From the NCBI RefSeq assembly GCF_026646375.1, contig NZ_JAIPPU010000004.1, forward strand, positions 62,001 through 126,000: a DNA stretch of 64,000 bases, in the 5' to 3' direction. The notes under the pieces are model-generated. The model saw only the letters and a program-made list of their open reading frames with translations. It was not told the origin of the DNA and ran no database searches. Shown here in pieces: positions 1 to 7,962 of this stretch (position 1 is the stretch's first letter; the number at the start of each line of letters is the position of its first letter). Source of the DNA: Acetobacterium wieringae. GTDB lineage: Bacteria > Bacillota > Clostridia > Eubacteriales > Eubacteriaceae. The position numbers and the translations under genes were made by a program.

Positions 1-35
1 ATTTCTTCTACAACTTTGAATGTTATTGCTGCCAT
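1..35 (-). CDS. 5' end of an unidentified gene (cut by the window edge)
   Basis: On the minus strand an ATG lies 12 bases after the glutaredoxin stop codon, with a good ribosome binding site (AGGTGAGG) between the two genes. Only about eleven codons are visible (MAAITFKVVEE). The tight spacing suggests co-transcription with the glutaredoxin. The fragment is too short to assign a family, and I do not propose a function. Confidence 0.55.
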   Translation of the reverse strand, partial: MAAITFKVVEE

Positions 36-47
36 CTTAACCTCACC

Positions 48-296
48 TTATAATAATTCGTCGAGTTTGCCACTAAACTCAATTTCTTTAAGCTCCGAAA
101 AACCACCAACAAATGTCTCCCCTATAAAGACAAAAGGCACCGTATAATGATTGGTCTGATCCTGTAATTGGCGACGGGTCTGAGCATCATTATAAATATC
201 AATTTCAGTATACTTCAAACCCTTATCATCCAGAAGTTGTTTGGCAGCTCGACAATAGGGACAGTGGGCCCAAGTATATAATTTAATTTCTTTCAT
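48..296 (-). CDS. glutaredoxin-family thiol-disulfide oxidoreductase
   Basis: An 82-residue cytoplasmic redox protein of the thioredoxin fold. The classical glutaredoxin active site CPYC is at residues 12-15. It is followed by the TVPFVFI cis-proline strand near residue 52 and the GG pair near residue 64 that contacts glutathione or the partner thiol. The length is typical of small bacterial glutaredoxins and NrdH-like proteins. The ATG is preceded by AAGGAAGGTGACC, so the start is secure. It is probably the first gene of a unit continuing off the left edge. The physiological reductant (glutathione, thioredoxin reductase or a low-molecular-weight thiol) cannot be read from the sequence. Confidence 0.85.
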   Translation of the reverse strand: MKEIKLYTWAHCPYCRAAKQLLDDKGLKYTEIDIYNDAQTRRQLQDQTNHYTVPFVFIGETFVGGFSELKEIEFSGKLDELL

Positions 297-464
297 TTTT
301 CAGGTCACCTTCCTTTTTAAAAATTTCTATTCCTCTTAAATTTTATCATATTATTTCATTTTAACCCTTATTTCCCAAGTGTCAACAAATAATTCTTAAA
401 TAATTGTAGAATTATTCAGTCAATTATCGTATTATTAATCTATTAACAATAAAAGGAGATTATC

Positions 465-1094
465 ATGCAAAATGTTACGATCGTGGATCATCCACTTGTC
501 ATGCACAAATTGACCCACCTGAGAAAGATGGAAACACCGTCCCGGGAGTTTCGGGAACTGGTGAAAGAATTATCCAGCCTGATGGCCTGGGAGGTTACCA
601 AGCATTTTCCACTTAAAGAAATCGAGATTGAAACCCCAATCTGCAAAACAACCCAAAAAGTACTGGCCGAAAAAGATGTGGTCATTGTCCCTATTCTACG
701 GGCAGGTTTGGGCATGGTGGAAGGCTTTACCAACATCATTCCCAAGGCCAAAATCGGTCACATCGGTTTGTACCGTGATCCCGAAACGCTCCAGGCGGTG
801 GAATACTACAAGAAGCTACCTTCTGACATTGCTGAACGAGAAGCCATTATTGTCGACCCGATGCTGGCCACTGGGGTATCGGTCATCCATACCATTCGAC
901 TTTTGAAAGAAGCCAACTGCCCCAATATCAAGGTGGTTCATATTTTGGCCTGCCCGGAAGGGATTAAAGCCGTCACCACCGCATATCCCGAAGTCCCGAT
1001 TTTTTGTGCTGCCATCGATGATCACTTAAACGACCACGCTTACATTGTGCCTGGTTTAGGTGATGCCGGCGACCGCCTTTTCGGTACCAAGTAA
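465..1094 (+). CDS. upp: uracil phosphoribosyltransferase
   Basis: This enzyme converts uracil and PRPP to UMP in cytoplasmic pyrimidine salvage. The 209-residue length is standard for Upp. The PRPP-binding loop is visible as DPMLATGVS at about residues 131-139, following the hydrophobic strand AIIV. The uracil-binding C-terminus YIVPGLGDAGDRLFGTK is intact. PILRAGLGM near residues 76-84 is the conserved family segment. The ATG follows AAAAGGAG with 6-bp spacing. It appears to be a single-gene unit. The next gene, a permease on the same strand, begins after a gap of about 80 bases with its own ribosome binding site and no clear terminator, so read-through is possible. Confidence 0.95.
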   Translation: MQNVTIVDHPLVMHKLTHLRKMETPSREFRELVKELSSLMAWEVTKHFPLKEIEIETPICKTTQKVLAEKDVVIVPILRAGLGMVEGFTNIIPKAKIGHIGLYRDPETLQAVEYYKKLPSDIAEREAIIVDPMLATGVSVIHTIRLLKEANCPNIKVVHILACPEGIKAVTTAYPEVPIFCAAIDDHLNDHAYIVPGLGDAGDRLFGTK

Positions 1095-1177
1095 ATTTTA
1101 AAATCATTTTTCAGGCAATAAGAAATTACCCCAGGTTTTTTACTTAATTGTCGGGAATCCAAACCCTGGAGGTTACC

Positions 1178-2506
1178 ATGCAACAGTCACGATACAATTT
1201 ATTTACCGCCATCGCTCTGATTGTTGGCGTCGTTATCGGTTCTGGTATATTTTTTAAAAGCGATAATATTCTGGTCGCCACCGGTGGCAATGTGTTTCTA
1301 GGTATTCTGGTCTTTGTTATTGCAGCCATCAGCATTGTCTTTGGTTGTTTAACCATTGCCGAACTGGCGGCCCGAACCGATCACCCCGGCGGCGTTCTTT
1401 CCTACGCCAAAGAATTTATCAGCCCCAGCATGGGTTCCGCCTATGGCTGGTTCCAAACCTTTATTTATTTGCCTACCATCACTGCCATTCTAGCCTGGGT
1501 TTCCGGTATTTATTTCTGCATTCTTTTTAATGTTGAGCAAACACTGGAAATTCAGATTCTGGCGGGAATATGCTGTTTTTTGGTACTTTATGCCACCAAT
1601 ATTCTGTCAGCCAAAATCGGCGGTCATTTCCAGAGTACCGCCATGGTCATCAAACTGATTCCGTTGGTTATCATCGGTTTTGCCGGTCTGATCTTTGGCG
1701 GTACCGCAGACCATTTCACCAGTACGGCCGTTTCTGAAATCAGTTCTACCGGCTGGATTGCGGCCATTGCCCCGATTGCCTTCTCTTTTGACGGCTGGAT
1801 TATTTCTACCTCAGTGGCCTATGAAATAAAAAATAGCAAACGAAATCTGCCCTTGGCGCTGGTGATCAGTCCACTGATTATTCTTGTGCTTTACATTATT
1901 TATTTTGTCGGCATTTCCAATCTGGTGGGGCCGACTGAAATAATGAACAGTGGCGATGCTCATCTGGACTTTGCTGCCAATATGATTTTTGGTCCCAGTG
2001 GTGCCAAAATCCTGATGCTGTTTGTTTTTATCTCGGTTCTGGGAACTCTCAATGGCCTGGTAATGGCAATGATCCGGATGCCCTATGCCCTGGGTCTGGA
2101 TCAGATGATTCCTAATGCCAAAGCCATGACGAAACTTTCATCCCGCTTTGATTTTCCAGTCAATTCAGCTTTTTTTGCCCTAATCATTGTTGGATTCTGG
2201 ATGGTCGTTCATTATTTTGCCCAGAAATATACGCTGTTTCCTAATTCCGATATTTCCGAAATCGCCATTGTCACCAGCTATCTTTTATATCTGGGCCTAT
2301 ACTATAAAGTTTTTTCACTATGGCAAAAAAAGGAAATCAAAAGTGTTTTCCGGGGTCTTATCTGTCCCCTTCTGGCTGCCATCGGCTCGTTGATCATTTT
2401 CTCCGGGGGCATTCAGAATCCATTGTTTGGCCTATATTTTGCCATTTGCACTATTGTTTTTGGGGCTGGATATGGCTATTATCATTTTGCCGTTTTAAAA
2501 AAATAA
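1178..2506 (+). CDS. APC-superfamily amino acid permease
   Basis: A 442-residue integral membrane protein with about twelve hydrophobic segments. The N-terminal helix carries the APC signature VGVVIGSGIFF, the unwound TM1 region that binds the amino-acid backbone in this superfamily. The sequence resembles the SteT/LAT-like branch, which takes up or exchanges neutral amino acids, but the substrate cannot be deduced. An upstream in-frame TTG would add ten residues. I chose the ATG because GGAGG lies exactly 5 bases before it and would otherwise fall inside the coding sequence. The gene is followed by a strong terminator. Confidence 0.85.
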   Translation: MQQSRYNLFTAIALIVGVVIGSGIFFKSDNILVATGGNVFLGILVFVIAAISIVFGCLTIAELAARTDHPGGVLSYAKEFISPSMGSAYGWFQTFIYLPTITAILAWVSGIYFCILFNVEQTLEIQILAGICCFLVLYATNILSAKIGGHFQSTAMVIKLIPLVIIGFAGLIFGGTADHFTSTAVSEISSTGWIAAIAPIAFSFDGWIISTSVAYEIKNSKRNLPLALVISPLIILVLYIIYFVGISNLVGPTEIMNSGDAHLDFAANMIFGPSGAKILMLFVFISVLGTLNGLVMAMIRMPYALGLDQMIPNAKAMTKLSSRFDFPVNSAFFALIIVGFWMVVHYFAQKYTLFPNSDISEIAIVTSYLLYLGLYYKVFSLWQKKEIKSVFRGLICPLLAAIGSLIIFSGGIQNPLFGLYFAICTIVFGAGYGYYHFAVLKK

Positions 2507-2600
2507 CTAAAAAAATAATATTTTTTTATAATATGTGTTAATTAAAATAATTTGGGTAAATAAAGAGTATAGCTTTTCTCCTCAAAGCATATTATATTTG

Positions 2601-2640
2601 AAGCGGAACACCCTCACCGGGGTGTTCCGCTTCTCTTTTT
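2601..2640 (+). terminator. intrinsic terminator after the permease gene
   Basis: A perfect 13-bp stem (AAGCGGAACACCC with GGGTGTTCCGCTT, loop TCACCG) is followed by CTCTTTTT on the plus strand. The opposite strand has no good T-tract, so it mainly serves the plus-strand permease, although it lies between convergent genes. Confidence 0.9.
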
Positions 2641-2683
2641 GATAAAAAAGACAATGTTTTTATGCTGTCATAATCAGTCCTGA

Positions 2684-3847
2684 TCAAACATAGATGATGT
2701 TCACTTCTTTATTGATGCTTCGGAGCATATCAATCAGTTTTTGAGTCACCCGCCATTTCGTCGTCAGTTCCTCCGGAAAGTCCGGGTTCTGATGAGCCGG
2801 ATTAATCGAATTTCCCATAATTAAATCAATGGTTGTACATTCATTCATCAAAATATTTGCCAGCATCGATGCGCCGTTTTTTTCCTGGAAAATTTCCCGA
2901 CCACAGTGATTATTCATATAATTTTCACAGATCCGCAAGGTTTCCTGCAGGGTGAGTACCCCCTCCGTTACCAGATCGATCCCTTTAATGGTAGCAATCG
3001 GCGGCACCCGATCCGACATGGTTGAAAAATCGACCTTGACCTCTTCTCCAAATTCCCGGGCCACAATATTGGCAGCTGTCCCGCCGCAGACAATCTTCTT
3101 GCCCCGGGCCCGTTCCAGCAGCCGTTTAATCTCAGCATCTTTTTCCTGATCCAGCGGTGGCCCGGAAAAAATGGTGATGTATTTTCGTTCTTCCGCTTTA
3201 ATAACGGCCACCGTGGTATCATCTCCCGGCTCTTCACCATAAAGATTATAACAGGTGTCCACCAGCGCCATTGAAATATCCTTGGCCTTTTTGTTTTCAT
3301 AGGAGCGGGCCAGAAGGTAGTCCGCCGCTTCTTCCCATTGCCAGCCAAAGTTTAACAAATGGCCAATCCCGGCATGAATGACACCATCGCTGAAAAAAGC
3401 CATAATATCACCTTTTTCGATTTCCATTGAGGTTTCATAAACCGATTTTCCCTGGAATTCAATTTCCTTACGTTCCAGTTCAATGATCTCCCCATCCCGG
3501 ATAAACACCAGTGGCGGGTTATCAAATTCAAGAATATAAGCCATTCGGTTCCGAAATACCTGCACAATCGTAAAGGTCGAGTACGCCATATGGCGAACGC
3601 TGCATTTTGGCAGGGTAGCTTCCAGGGTTTCCAGCACATCCATAATCCCCATTTTTTCTTCCAGCATGGTGGCCGCAATGGTTGAGGTCAGGGTTGCCAG
3701 AATATTGGCTTTGACGCCGCTGCCCATACCATCAGCCAGCACCACAATGACACTTTCATCATTGATTCGCACTTCCACATTATCGCCGCAAAGCTCTTCA
3801 TGAACCTTGTTGACACTATCACTGGCTATATCCATAAATAACGCCAT
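2684..3847 (-). CDS. SpoIIE-type PP2C serine phosphatase linked to a sensory hydrogenase
   Basis: A 387-residue protein with a PP2C/SpoIIE phosphatase fold in its first ~220 residues. Metal-ligand motifs are visible: LADGMGSG (Asp39), FFSDGV (Asp154) and GDDTT (Asp209/Asp210). Residues ~220-387 form an extra C-terminal domain that I do not recognise. The start codon overlaps the stop of the upstream hydrogenase-like gene by one base (TAATG), so translation is probably coupled. Family knowledge: phosphatases of this type dephosphorylate serine in regulatory proteins, often anti-sigma-factor antagonists. The inference is that it is the output module of an H2 or redox sensor. No anti-sigma or anti-anti-sigma gene is nearby, so the target is unknown. 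Confidence 0.85.
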   Translation of the reverse strand: MALFMDIASDSVNKVHEELCGDNVEVRINDESVIVVLADGMGSGVKANILATLTSTIAATMLEEKMGIMDVLETLEATLPKCSVRHMAYSTFTIVQVFRNRMAYILEFDNPPLVFIRDGEIIELERKEIEFQGKSVYETSMEIEKGDIMAFFSDGVIHAGIGHLLNFGWQWEEAADYLLARSYENKKAKDISMALVDTCYNLYGEEPGDDTTVAVIKAEERKYITIFSGPPLDQEKDAEIKRLLERARGKKIVCGGTAANIVAREFGEEVKVDFSTMSDRVPPIATIKGIDLVTEGVLTLQETLRICENYMNNHCGREIFQEKNGASMLANILMNECTTIDLIMGNSINPAHQNPDFPEELTTKWRVTQKLIDMLRSINKEVNIIYV

Positions 3848-5550
3848 TAAACTTCAACCTCCCGACTGGTTACCACTTTCTGGAGCTTGGTCAGGGTCAC
3901 CTTGGTTTCAGCCGTGGTTTCACCCAGCAAACCAGCAATCTCGTGAGCCACCCGCATTTGTTTGTCAATAACCCGTTGGGCCATTTTCAGGGTTTCTTCC
4001 TGAATTTTCTGCATGTCCTGCTCCTGCTTTTCCTGACGGGTGATGTCAATAAATATCCCCATGTACAGCTCCTGCTCGGGAATATAGGTCAAGATTTCCA
4101 TAAAGGTGCGGTTTTCTTTTTCATAATGGCCTTTACCGGTATACGTATTGCCCCGATCCTGATTGAGTTTTCTAAAGGGGTTGTAATCCAGAGCATCGAC
4201 AAAATTGTAACGCATCACATCTTCCTTTTTCATATTAAAGAGGCGTTCAGCCGCAGCATTGAACTCGATGATCCGGAATTTTTTATCCAGCACCGCAATG
4301 GCGTTGGGCGTGGTGGTGATAATCAAATTCGAAATGGCTTCAGTCTTACTGGTGATCAGCGGCAGACACATATCCAATTCCGCCATATTCCAATAAACCG
4401 CCCGGGCCTTATCCCGACAGGTTTCATAACCACAGGTTCCACAATTCAGTTCGTCCCGCTCTGTAAATTTGGACATCTGGTTAAGGATTTTTTCCAACTC
4501 TTCGGTCGGCACCTCACCGAGATGATGAACGGGCCGTTTATGGAATGAACGCCTGGTATCAATCGCTGGAATATCGGTGGAGGGTTCTTTTTTACTGTTT
4601 AAATCAATATAGGTCTGCAGCATCTCTACCTTTTCATATTTGGACAGTGGACTGTGAATATTACCTGGGCCATTAACACAGCCCTCCTCACAGGCGTTCA
4701 TTTCGATCCAGTATTTTTTATCCAGCTGGTGAATCTCATCGAGAAACTCCATACAGTCCTTGACTCCGTCAATACGCAGGATTTTCCGGCTGCCATCAAG
4801 GTTTTCGACACTGTTTTTAGCCAATCCGCCGGTAATCGGATAAAGCCGCCCGGTGTTGGTACCAATGGCATTAAACTCTTCCATCGGCATTTTATTCGGA
4901 ATGATGTTTTCTTTTTTAATCCAGCTGTCAATTTCATCAAAGGTTAAAACCCCATCAATGATGCCCCGGACATCCTTGTCATGAACCTCCATTTTTTTAG
5001 CCAGACAGGAACCGGCATAGACAATTTTGGCATTGGGGTATTTTTCACGAAGAATCTTGCCGTGGGCAATCATCGGTGAGACCTGACGACTCAGCGATGA
5101 AAGGTACTGAGGATAGTAAATCTCAATGAGGTTTTTGATCGCCGCACAGGATGACGAAATAATAAATTTCTTATTACTGCGATACTCATCGGCATAGGCT
5201 TTGGCCACTACCTCGGCGCCAATCGAGGTCTCCTCAATAATTGTGAAGCCCAGCTCCCGAAGAATTCCCAAATACTGGCGGGGATGATCCAGATAATAAG
5301 CTGTCGGGAATACCGCCGACAAGCTTAAAACCACCTGCTCAGTTTTTAGCCATTGCTTGATGGTATCAACATCACTATGAATTTCTTTAGCGTTATGGGG
5401 ACAGGTAGCAATACAGACTCCACAGCCAATACACATCGACTGAATAATCTGCGCATGTTTGTCCTTAAGCTTTATGGCCTTCACCGGACAATTTCGAATA
5501 CATTTATAACAATTGCGGCATTTATTTTTTGAAAAATTGATAATACTCAA
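3847..5550 (-). CDS. hydS: sensory [FeFe]-hydrogenase-like protein with PAS domain (group C type)
   Basis: A 567-residue multidomain protein. Two [4Fe-4S] ferredoxin motifs come first (Cys11/14/17/21 and Cys40/43/46/50), then the H-cluster domain with Cys135 (SSCAA), Cys182 (GSCLAKKMEV), Cys287 and Cys291 (NACEEGC). A further four-Cys cluster follows (370/373/378/395), then a PAS domain at ~405-505 and a helical tail. Catalytic enzymes have TSCCP in the first motif. Here the second Cys, which relays protons, is Ala, as in the sensory HydS of Thermotoga. Together with PAS and the downstream phosphatase this fits the putative phosphatase-linked sensory class. It probably senses H2 or redox state in the cytoplasm rather than turning over H2 rapidly. 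It abuts the [2Fe-2S] gene upstream. Confidence 0.88.
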   Translation of the reverse strand: MSIINFSKNKCRNCYKCIRNCPVKAIKLKDKHAQIIQSMCIGCGVCIATCPHNAKEIHSDVDTIKQWLKTEQVVLSLSAVFPTAYYLDHPRQYLGILRELGFTIIEETSIGAEVVAKAYADEYRSNKKFIISSSCAAIKNLIEIYYPQYLSSLSRQVSPMIAHGKILREKYPNAKIVYAGSCLAKKMEVHDKDVRGIIDGVLTFDEIDSWIKKENIIPNKMPMEEFNAIGTNTGRLYPITGGLAKNSVENLDGSRKILRIDGVKDCMEFLDEIHQLDKKYWIEMNACEEGCVNGPGNIHSPLSKYEKVEMLQTYIDLNSKKEPSTDIPAIDTRRSFHKRPVHHLGEVPTEELEKILNQMSKFTERDELNCGTCGYETCRDKARAVYWNMAELDMCLPLITSKTEAISNLIITTTPNAIAVLDKKFRIIEFNAAAERLFNMKKEDVMRYNFVDALDYNPFRKLNQDRGNTYTGKGHYEKENRTFMEILTYIPEQELYMGIFIDITRQEKQEQDMQKIQEETLKMAQRVIDKQMRVAHEIAGLLGETTAETKVTLTKLQKVVTSREVEV

Positions 5551-5790
5551 TTATTTTTCCCCCATAATTTTCTCGAAGACTTCTTCCACATTGTCAACAG
5601 ACACAGCATAGATGATCTCATCACATTCCACAGCCACACCCTCAGTGCATTTTCCCATACAAAACGATCCCACCAGTTCAATCTCATCTCCCAGCCCCCG
5701 CTGATCAATGATCTGGTTCATCGCTTTTACCACCTTATACGATCCATTTACATGACAGGCACTGCCAACACATACTCTTATTGTCTTCAT
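5551..5790 (-). CDS. [2Fe-2S] thioredoxin-fold ferredoxin (NuoE-like)
   Basis: A 79-residue thioredoxin-like ferredoxin that would carry one [2Fe-2S] cluster. Counted from the start chosen here, Cys7, Cys12, Cys44 and Cys48 show the CX4C...CX3C arrangement of NuoE/HydC-type domains (CVGSAC and CMGKC). The frame can be extended six codons to a TTG, but AAAGGA lies just before the ATG chosen here and would be coding under the longer model. It is the first gene of a three-gene operon with the sensory hydrogenase-like protein (no gap) and the phosphatase. The likely job is electron delivery to or from the hydrogenase-like sensor. Confidence 0.88.
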   Translation of the reverse strand: MKTIRVCVGSACHVNGSYKVVKAMNQIIDQRGLGDEIELVGSFCMGKCTEGVAVECDEIIYAVSVDNVEEVFEKIMGEK

Positions 5791-5820
5791 CACATTTTCC
5801 TTTATCAAAATTTCTAGATC

Positions 5821-5850
5821 AATCTGATTGATTCATGGTATCATCAGATT
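5821..5850. promoter_or_regulatory. dyad symmetry over the -10 and start region of the hydrogenase operon
   Basis: AATCTGAT and ATCAGATT form a perfect 8-bp inverted repeat whose half-sites are centred 22 bp apart, about two helical turns. Imperfect pairing continues inward (GAT/ATC). The dyad spans the -10 hexamer, as expected for a repressor operator. No regulator can be named. Confidence 0.4.
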
Positions 5851-5863
5851 TTTTGTCTGTCAA
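5835..5863 (-). promoter_or_regulatory. SigA-type promoter of the sensory hydrogenase operon
   Basis: On the minus strand a perfect -35 (TTGACA) is followed by a 17-bp spacer and TACCAT as the -10. Transcription would start about 40 bases before the first gene's ATG. The -10 is not perfect, which suits a regulated promoter. Confidence 0.6.
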
Positions 5864-6062
5864 CGGCTGGGCAAAAATGTCATGGTAAAAGGCATTTTAC
5901 AAAATAAGATCAAAATAAGGATAAAAAAACGTACAGTTTTTGATCAATTTTACGCCAATGCAACACTTTTGAGAGCTTTTTTTAATGGTCATCCTTGTTA
6001 CAATGAATAAACGATTGGCAACTGGGTATCAATTAATTTGAAGACACAATTCCTTGGCAGAC

Positions 6063-6091
6063 TTGACTCAAACAATCTGATTTGATAGAAT
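6063..6091 (+). promoter_or_regulatory. SigA-type promoter for tupABC
   Basis: TTGACT, a 17-bp spacer and TAGAAT lie on the plus strand upstream of the tungstate transporter operon. The predicted transcript begins about 240 bases before tupA, leaving an unusually long untranslated leader. Confidence 0.6.
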
Positions 6092-6097
6092 AAAATC

Positions 6098-6339
6098 AAT
6101 TAAATACGGTTTCGTAGTGAAAACAAACAATCCGAATTGACAAACCTACGGTTTTCTATGGTTTTTCAATCGTTAGAGTCTCGTTAGAAATGACGATGCT
6201 TTCCAGTGTGTAGAGGATGGTTAACGCAAAATTTTCGATTGTTTTTTTAAGCAATCGATTATTTTTTTTGGATTCACTTCTCTTTATTGTCGTCTTTAGA
6301 GTATCCGCTCTTTTGATAAAATATTTTAGGAGGAAGAAA
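6098..6339 (+). other. long tupA 5' leader with direct repeats and a weak hairpin
   Basis: This stretch contains no convincing gene. It holds two copies of TCGTTAGA, starting at 6170 and 6181, exactly 11 bp apart and so on the same helix face. A short stem near 6235-6258 (TCGATTG with CAATCGA) is followed by a T-rich run. An ATG at 6217 opens a frame continuous with tupA, but it would add 41 residues before the signal peptide and is rejected as the start. Metal-dependent regulation by a protein at the repeats or by the RNA is possible. I do not recognise a known molybdenum-cofactor riboswitch. Confidence 0.35.
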
Positions 6340-7197
6340 ATGAAAAAGAAATTGTCACTATTGGTTATTGTTTTGTTTGTTTGCACCATTGCCCTCAGTA
6401 CACTGGGCTGTACTCCGGCAAAGAAAGACTTAGAGCCCGGTTCCAACGGAGAGATCATTCTGGCCACCACCACCAGCACCCAGGACAGCGGTCTGCTGGA
6501 CGAAATTCTACCTGACTTTGAAGCTCAAACCGGGATTGCAGTCAAGGTTGTCGCAGTGGGCACCGGTAAAGCCATGGAAATGGGAAAAGCCGGGGAAGCT
6601 GACGTACTGCTCGTACATGCCCGATCTCAAGAAGATCAGTTTATTGCTGATGGCTATGGGGTTGAACGTTTTGACGTTATGCATAATGACTTTGTCGTGT
6701 TGGGACCAAAAGAAGATCCGGCCAAAGTCAAAACGACAGCTGCTGATGATGCGGTTAAAGCTTTTACCGCTATTGCTGCAGTGCCCTCGACTTTCGTCTC
6801 CCGGGATGATAAATCCGGCACCAACACCAAAGAACTGGCGATCTGGAAAGCTGCCAACATTACTCCTGCTGGCGACTGGTACATAAAAACTGGTACCGGG
6901 ATGGGCGAAACCCTGACTGTCACCAATGAAAAACTGGGCTACACATTGGCAGATCGAGCTACCTACGCCAACATGAAAGACACCATGGCCAATCTGGAAA
7001 TCGTCTGTGAAGGTGATGCAATGCTTAATAATCCATATGGGGTTATTGCCGTCTCGCCAAGTATTAATGACCAGATCAATGCCGAAGGTGCCCAAGCGTT
7101 TGTCGATTGGATCATATCTCCTGAAACTCAGGAACTGATCGCATCATACAAAGTCAATGGCGATCAGCTATTTATTCCCGACGCAGTTAAAAAATAA
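6340..7197 (+). CDS. tupA: tungstate ABC transporter, substrate-binding lipoprotein
   Basis: A 285-residue exported lipoprotein that binds tungstate outside the membrane. A signal peptide with lipobox LSTLGC places the acylated Cys at residue 24. The TupA signature ATTTSTQDSGLL follows shortly after, and VVAVGTGKAMEMGKAGEADVLL is the second conserved block. The chosen ATG has AGGAGG 6 bases upstream and yields a clean signal peptide. It heads tupABC. Tungsten is needed by formate dehydrogenases and aldehyde:ferredoxin oxidoreductases of acetogens, which fits the inferred host. Distinction from a molybdate ModA rests on the TTTS motif. Confidence 0.92.
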   Translation: MKKKLSLLVIVLFVCTIALSTLGCTPAKKDLEPGSNGEIILATTTSTQDSGLLDEILPDFEAQTGIAVKVVAVGTGKAMEMGKAGEADVLLVHARSQEDQFIADGYGVERFDVMHNDFVVLGPKEDPAKVKTTAADDAVKAFTAIAAVPSTFVSRDDKSGTNTKELAIWKAANITPAGDWYIKTGTGMGETLTVTNEKLGYTLADRATYANMKDTMANLEIVCEGDAMLNNPYGVIAVSPSINDQINAEGAQAFVDWIISPETQELIASYKVNGDQLFIPDAVKK

Positions 7198-7206
7198 CAA
7201 TCAATT

Positions 7207-7239
7207 GAGATCCTGGGAGATGACATCTTCCAGGATCTC
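7207..7239 (+). other. intercistronic stem-loop between tupA and tupB
   Basis: GAGATCCTGGGAGAT and ATCTTCCAGGATCTC form a 15-bp stem (one G-U pair) with a GAC loop. No T-tract follows, so it is more likely an RNA-stabilising or processing hairpin than a terminator. Such structures after binding-protein genes commonly raise their level over the membrane components. Confidence 0.7.
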
Positions 7240-7254
7240 ATTATGGAGAAATCA

Positions 7255-7962
7255 ATGGATTACATACTCAATGGTTTTGTTGAAGCCTTTCGGCTGATTT
7301 TTTCCTTTGATCCTGAAATCATTCAAATTGTGTTATTATCGCTTTTCGTATCTTTTTCATCAACCCTTTACGGAACTTTGATTGGGGTACCCCTTGGCAT
7401 CCTTCTGGGAATTAATAATTTTCGAGGCAAGAAAGTGGTATCCCGTTTGCTGTACACCTTCATGTCCTTTCCACCGGTTATCATCGGTTTGTTTACCGCA
7501 CTCTTTTTGGCCCGTTCGGGACCCTTCGGCCAGTTTCAACTGATGTACACCCCCACCGCCATGATCATTGCCCAAACCATTCTGGTGACTCCGGTTATTA
7601 TGGGCATCGTTTTTAACCATGCCAGCACCAGCGGCTACGAGGTGGTACAAACTGGTAAAACGTTGGGTGCCCAGGGCTTAGATGTTTTAATTTTACTCGT
7701 GTTGGAATTAAAAGGCGTTATCATGATTGCCCTGGTCACTGGTTTTGGTCGGGCCATTTCTGAAGTTGGTGCCGTTATGATTGTTGGCGGCAATATCCGG
7801 GGCTTTACCCGGGTGATGACCACCTTTATTGCCATGAATAACAACATGGGCCAATACAGTGTTTCCATTGCCATGGGTCTGATTCTGATGACCATCTCTT
7901 TTATCACCAATTCCGTTTTATATCATTTTATTATTGGAGATCAGAATGAATATCAAGACTAG
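7255..7962 (+). CDS. tupB: tungstate ABC transporter, permease
   Basis: A 235-residue inner-membrane permease with about five transmembrane helices and the BPD_transp_1 coupling-loop region (EVVQTGKTLGAQGLDVLIL, then ALVTGFGRAISEVGAVMIVGG). This pattern is characteristic of TupB. An ATG twelve bases upstream is in frame, but GGAG sits 6 bases before the ATG chosen here. The 3' end overlaps tupC by 17 bases, indicating coupled translation of permease and ATPase. Confidence 0.9.
   Translation: MDYILNGFVEAFRLIFSFDPEIIQIVLLSLFVSFSSTLYGTLIGVPLGILLGINNFRGKKVVSRLLYTFMSFPPVIIGLFTALFLARSGPFGQFQLMYTPTAMIIAQTILVTPVIMGIVFNHASTSGYEVVQTGKTLGAQGLDVLILLVLELKGVIMIALVTGFGRAISEVGAVMIVGGNIRGFTRVMTTFIAMNNNMGQYSVSIAMGLILMTISFITNSVLYHFIIGDQNEYQD

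Noticed and set aside
3943-4548. 201-codon open frame on the plus strand within the hydrogenase-like gene
   Set aside because: It is antisense to a gene with clear domain motifs, its composition (many Phe/His) is typical of a shadow frame, and it has no ribosome binding site.
3847-5550. Catalytic H2-producing hydrogenase
   Set aside because: The proton-relay Cys of the first H-cluster motif is Ala, the protein carries PAS and is coupled to a phosphatase gene, and no electron-bifurcating or maturation genes adjoin.
5809-6062. Possible small gene upstream of tupA (plus strand, 60 codons near 5828)
   Set aside because: It overlaps the divergent promoter and dyad, lacks a good ribosome binding site and encodes a low-complexity basic peptide.
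6235-6265. Intrinsic terminator or riboswitch expression platform in the tup leader
   Set aside because: The stem is only 7 bp and AT-rich and the loop is mostly T. It is too weak to call without a conserved aptamer.
6217-6339. Upstream ATG as the start of tupA
   Set aside because: It would add 41 residues before the lipoprotein signal peptide, whereas AGGAGG directly precedes the downstream ATG.
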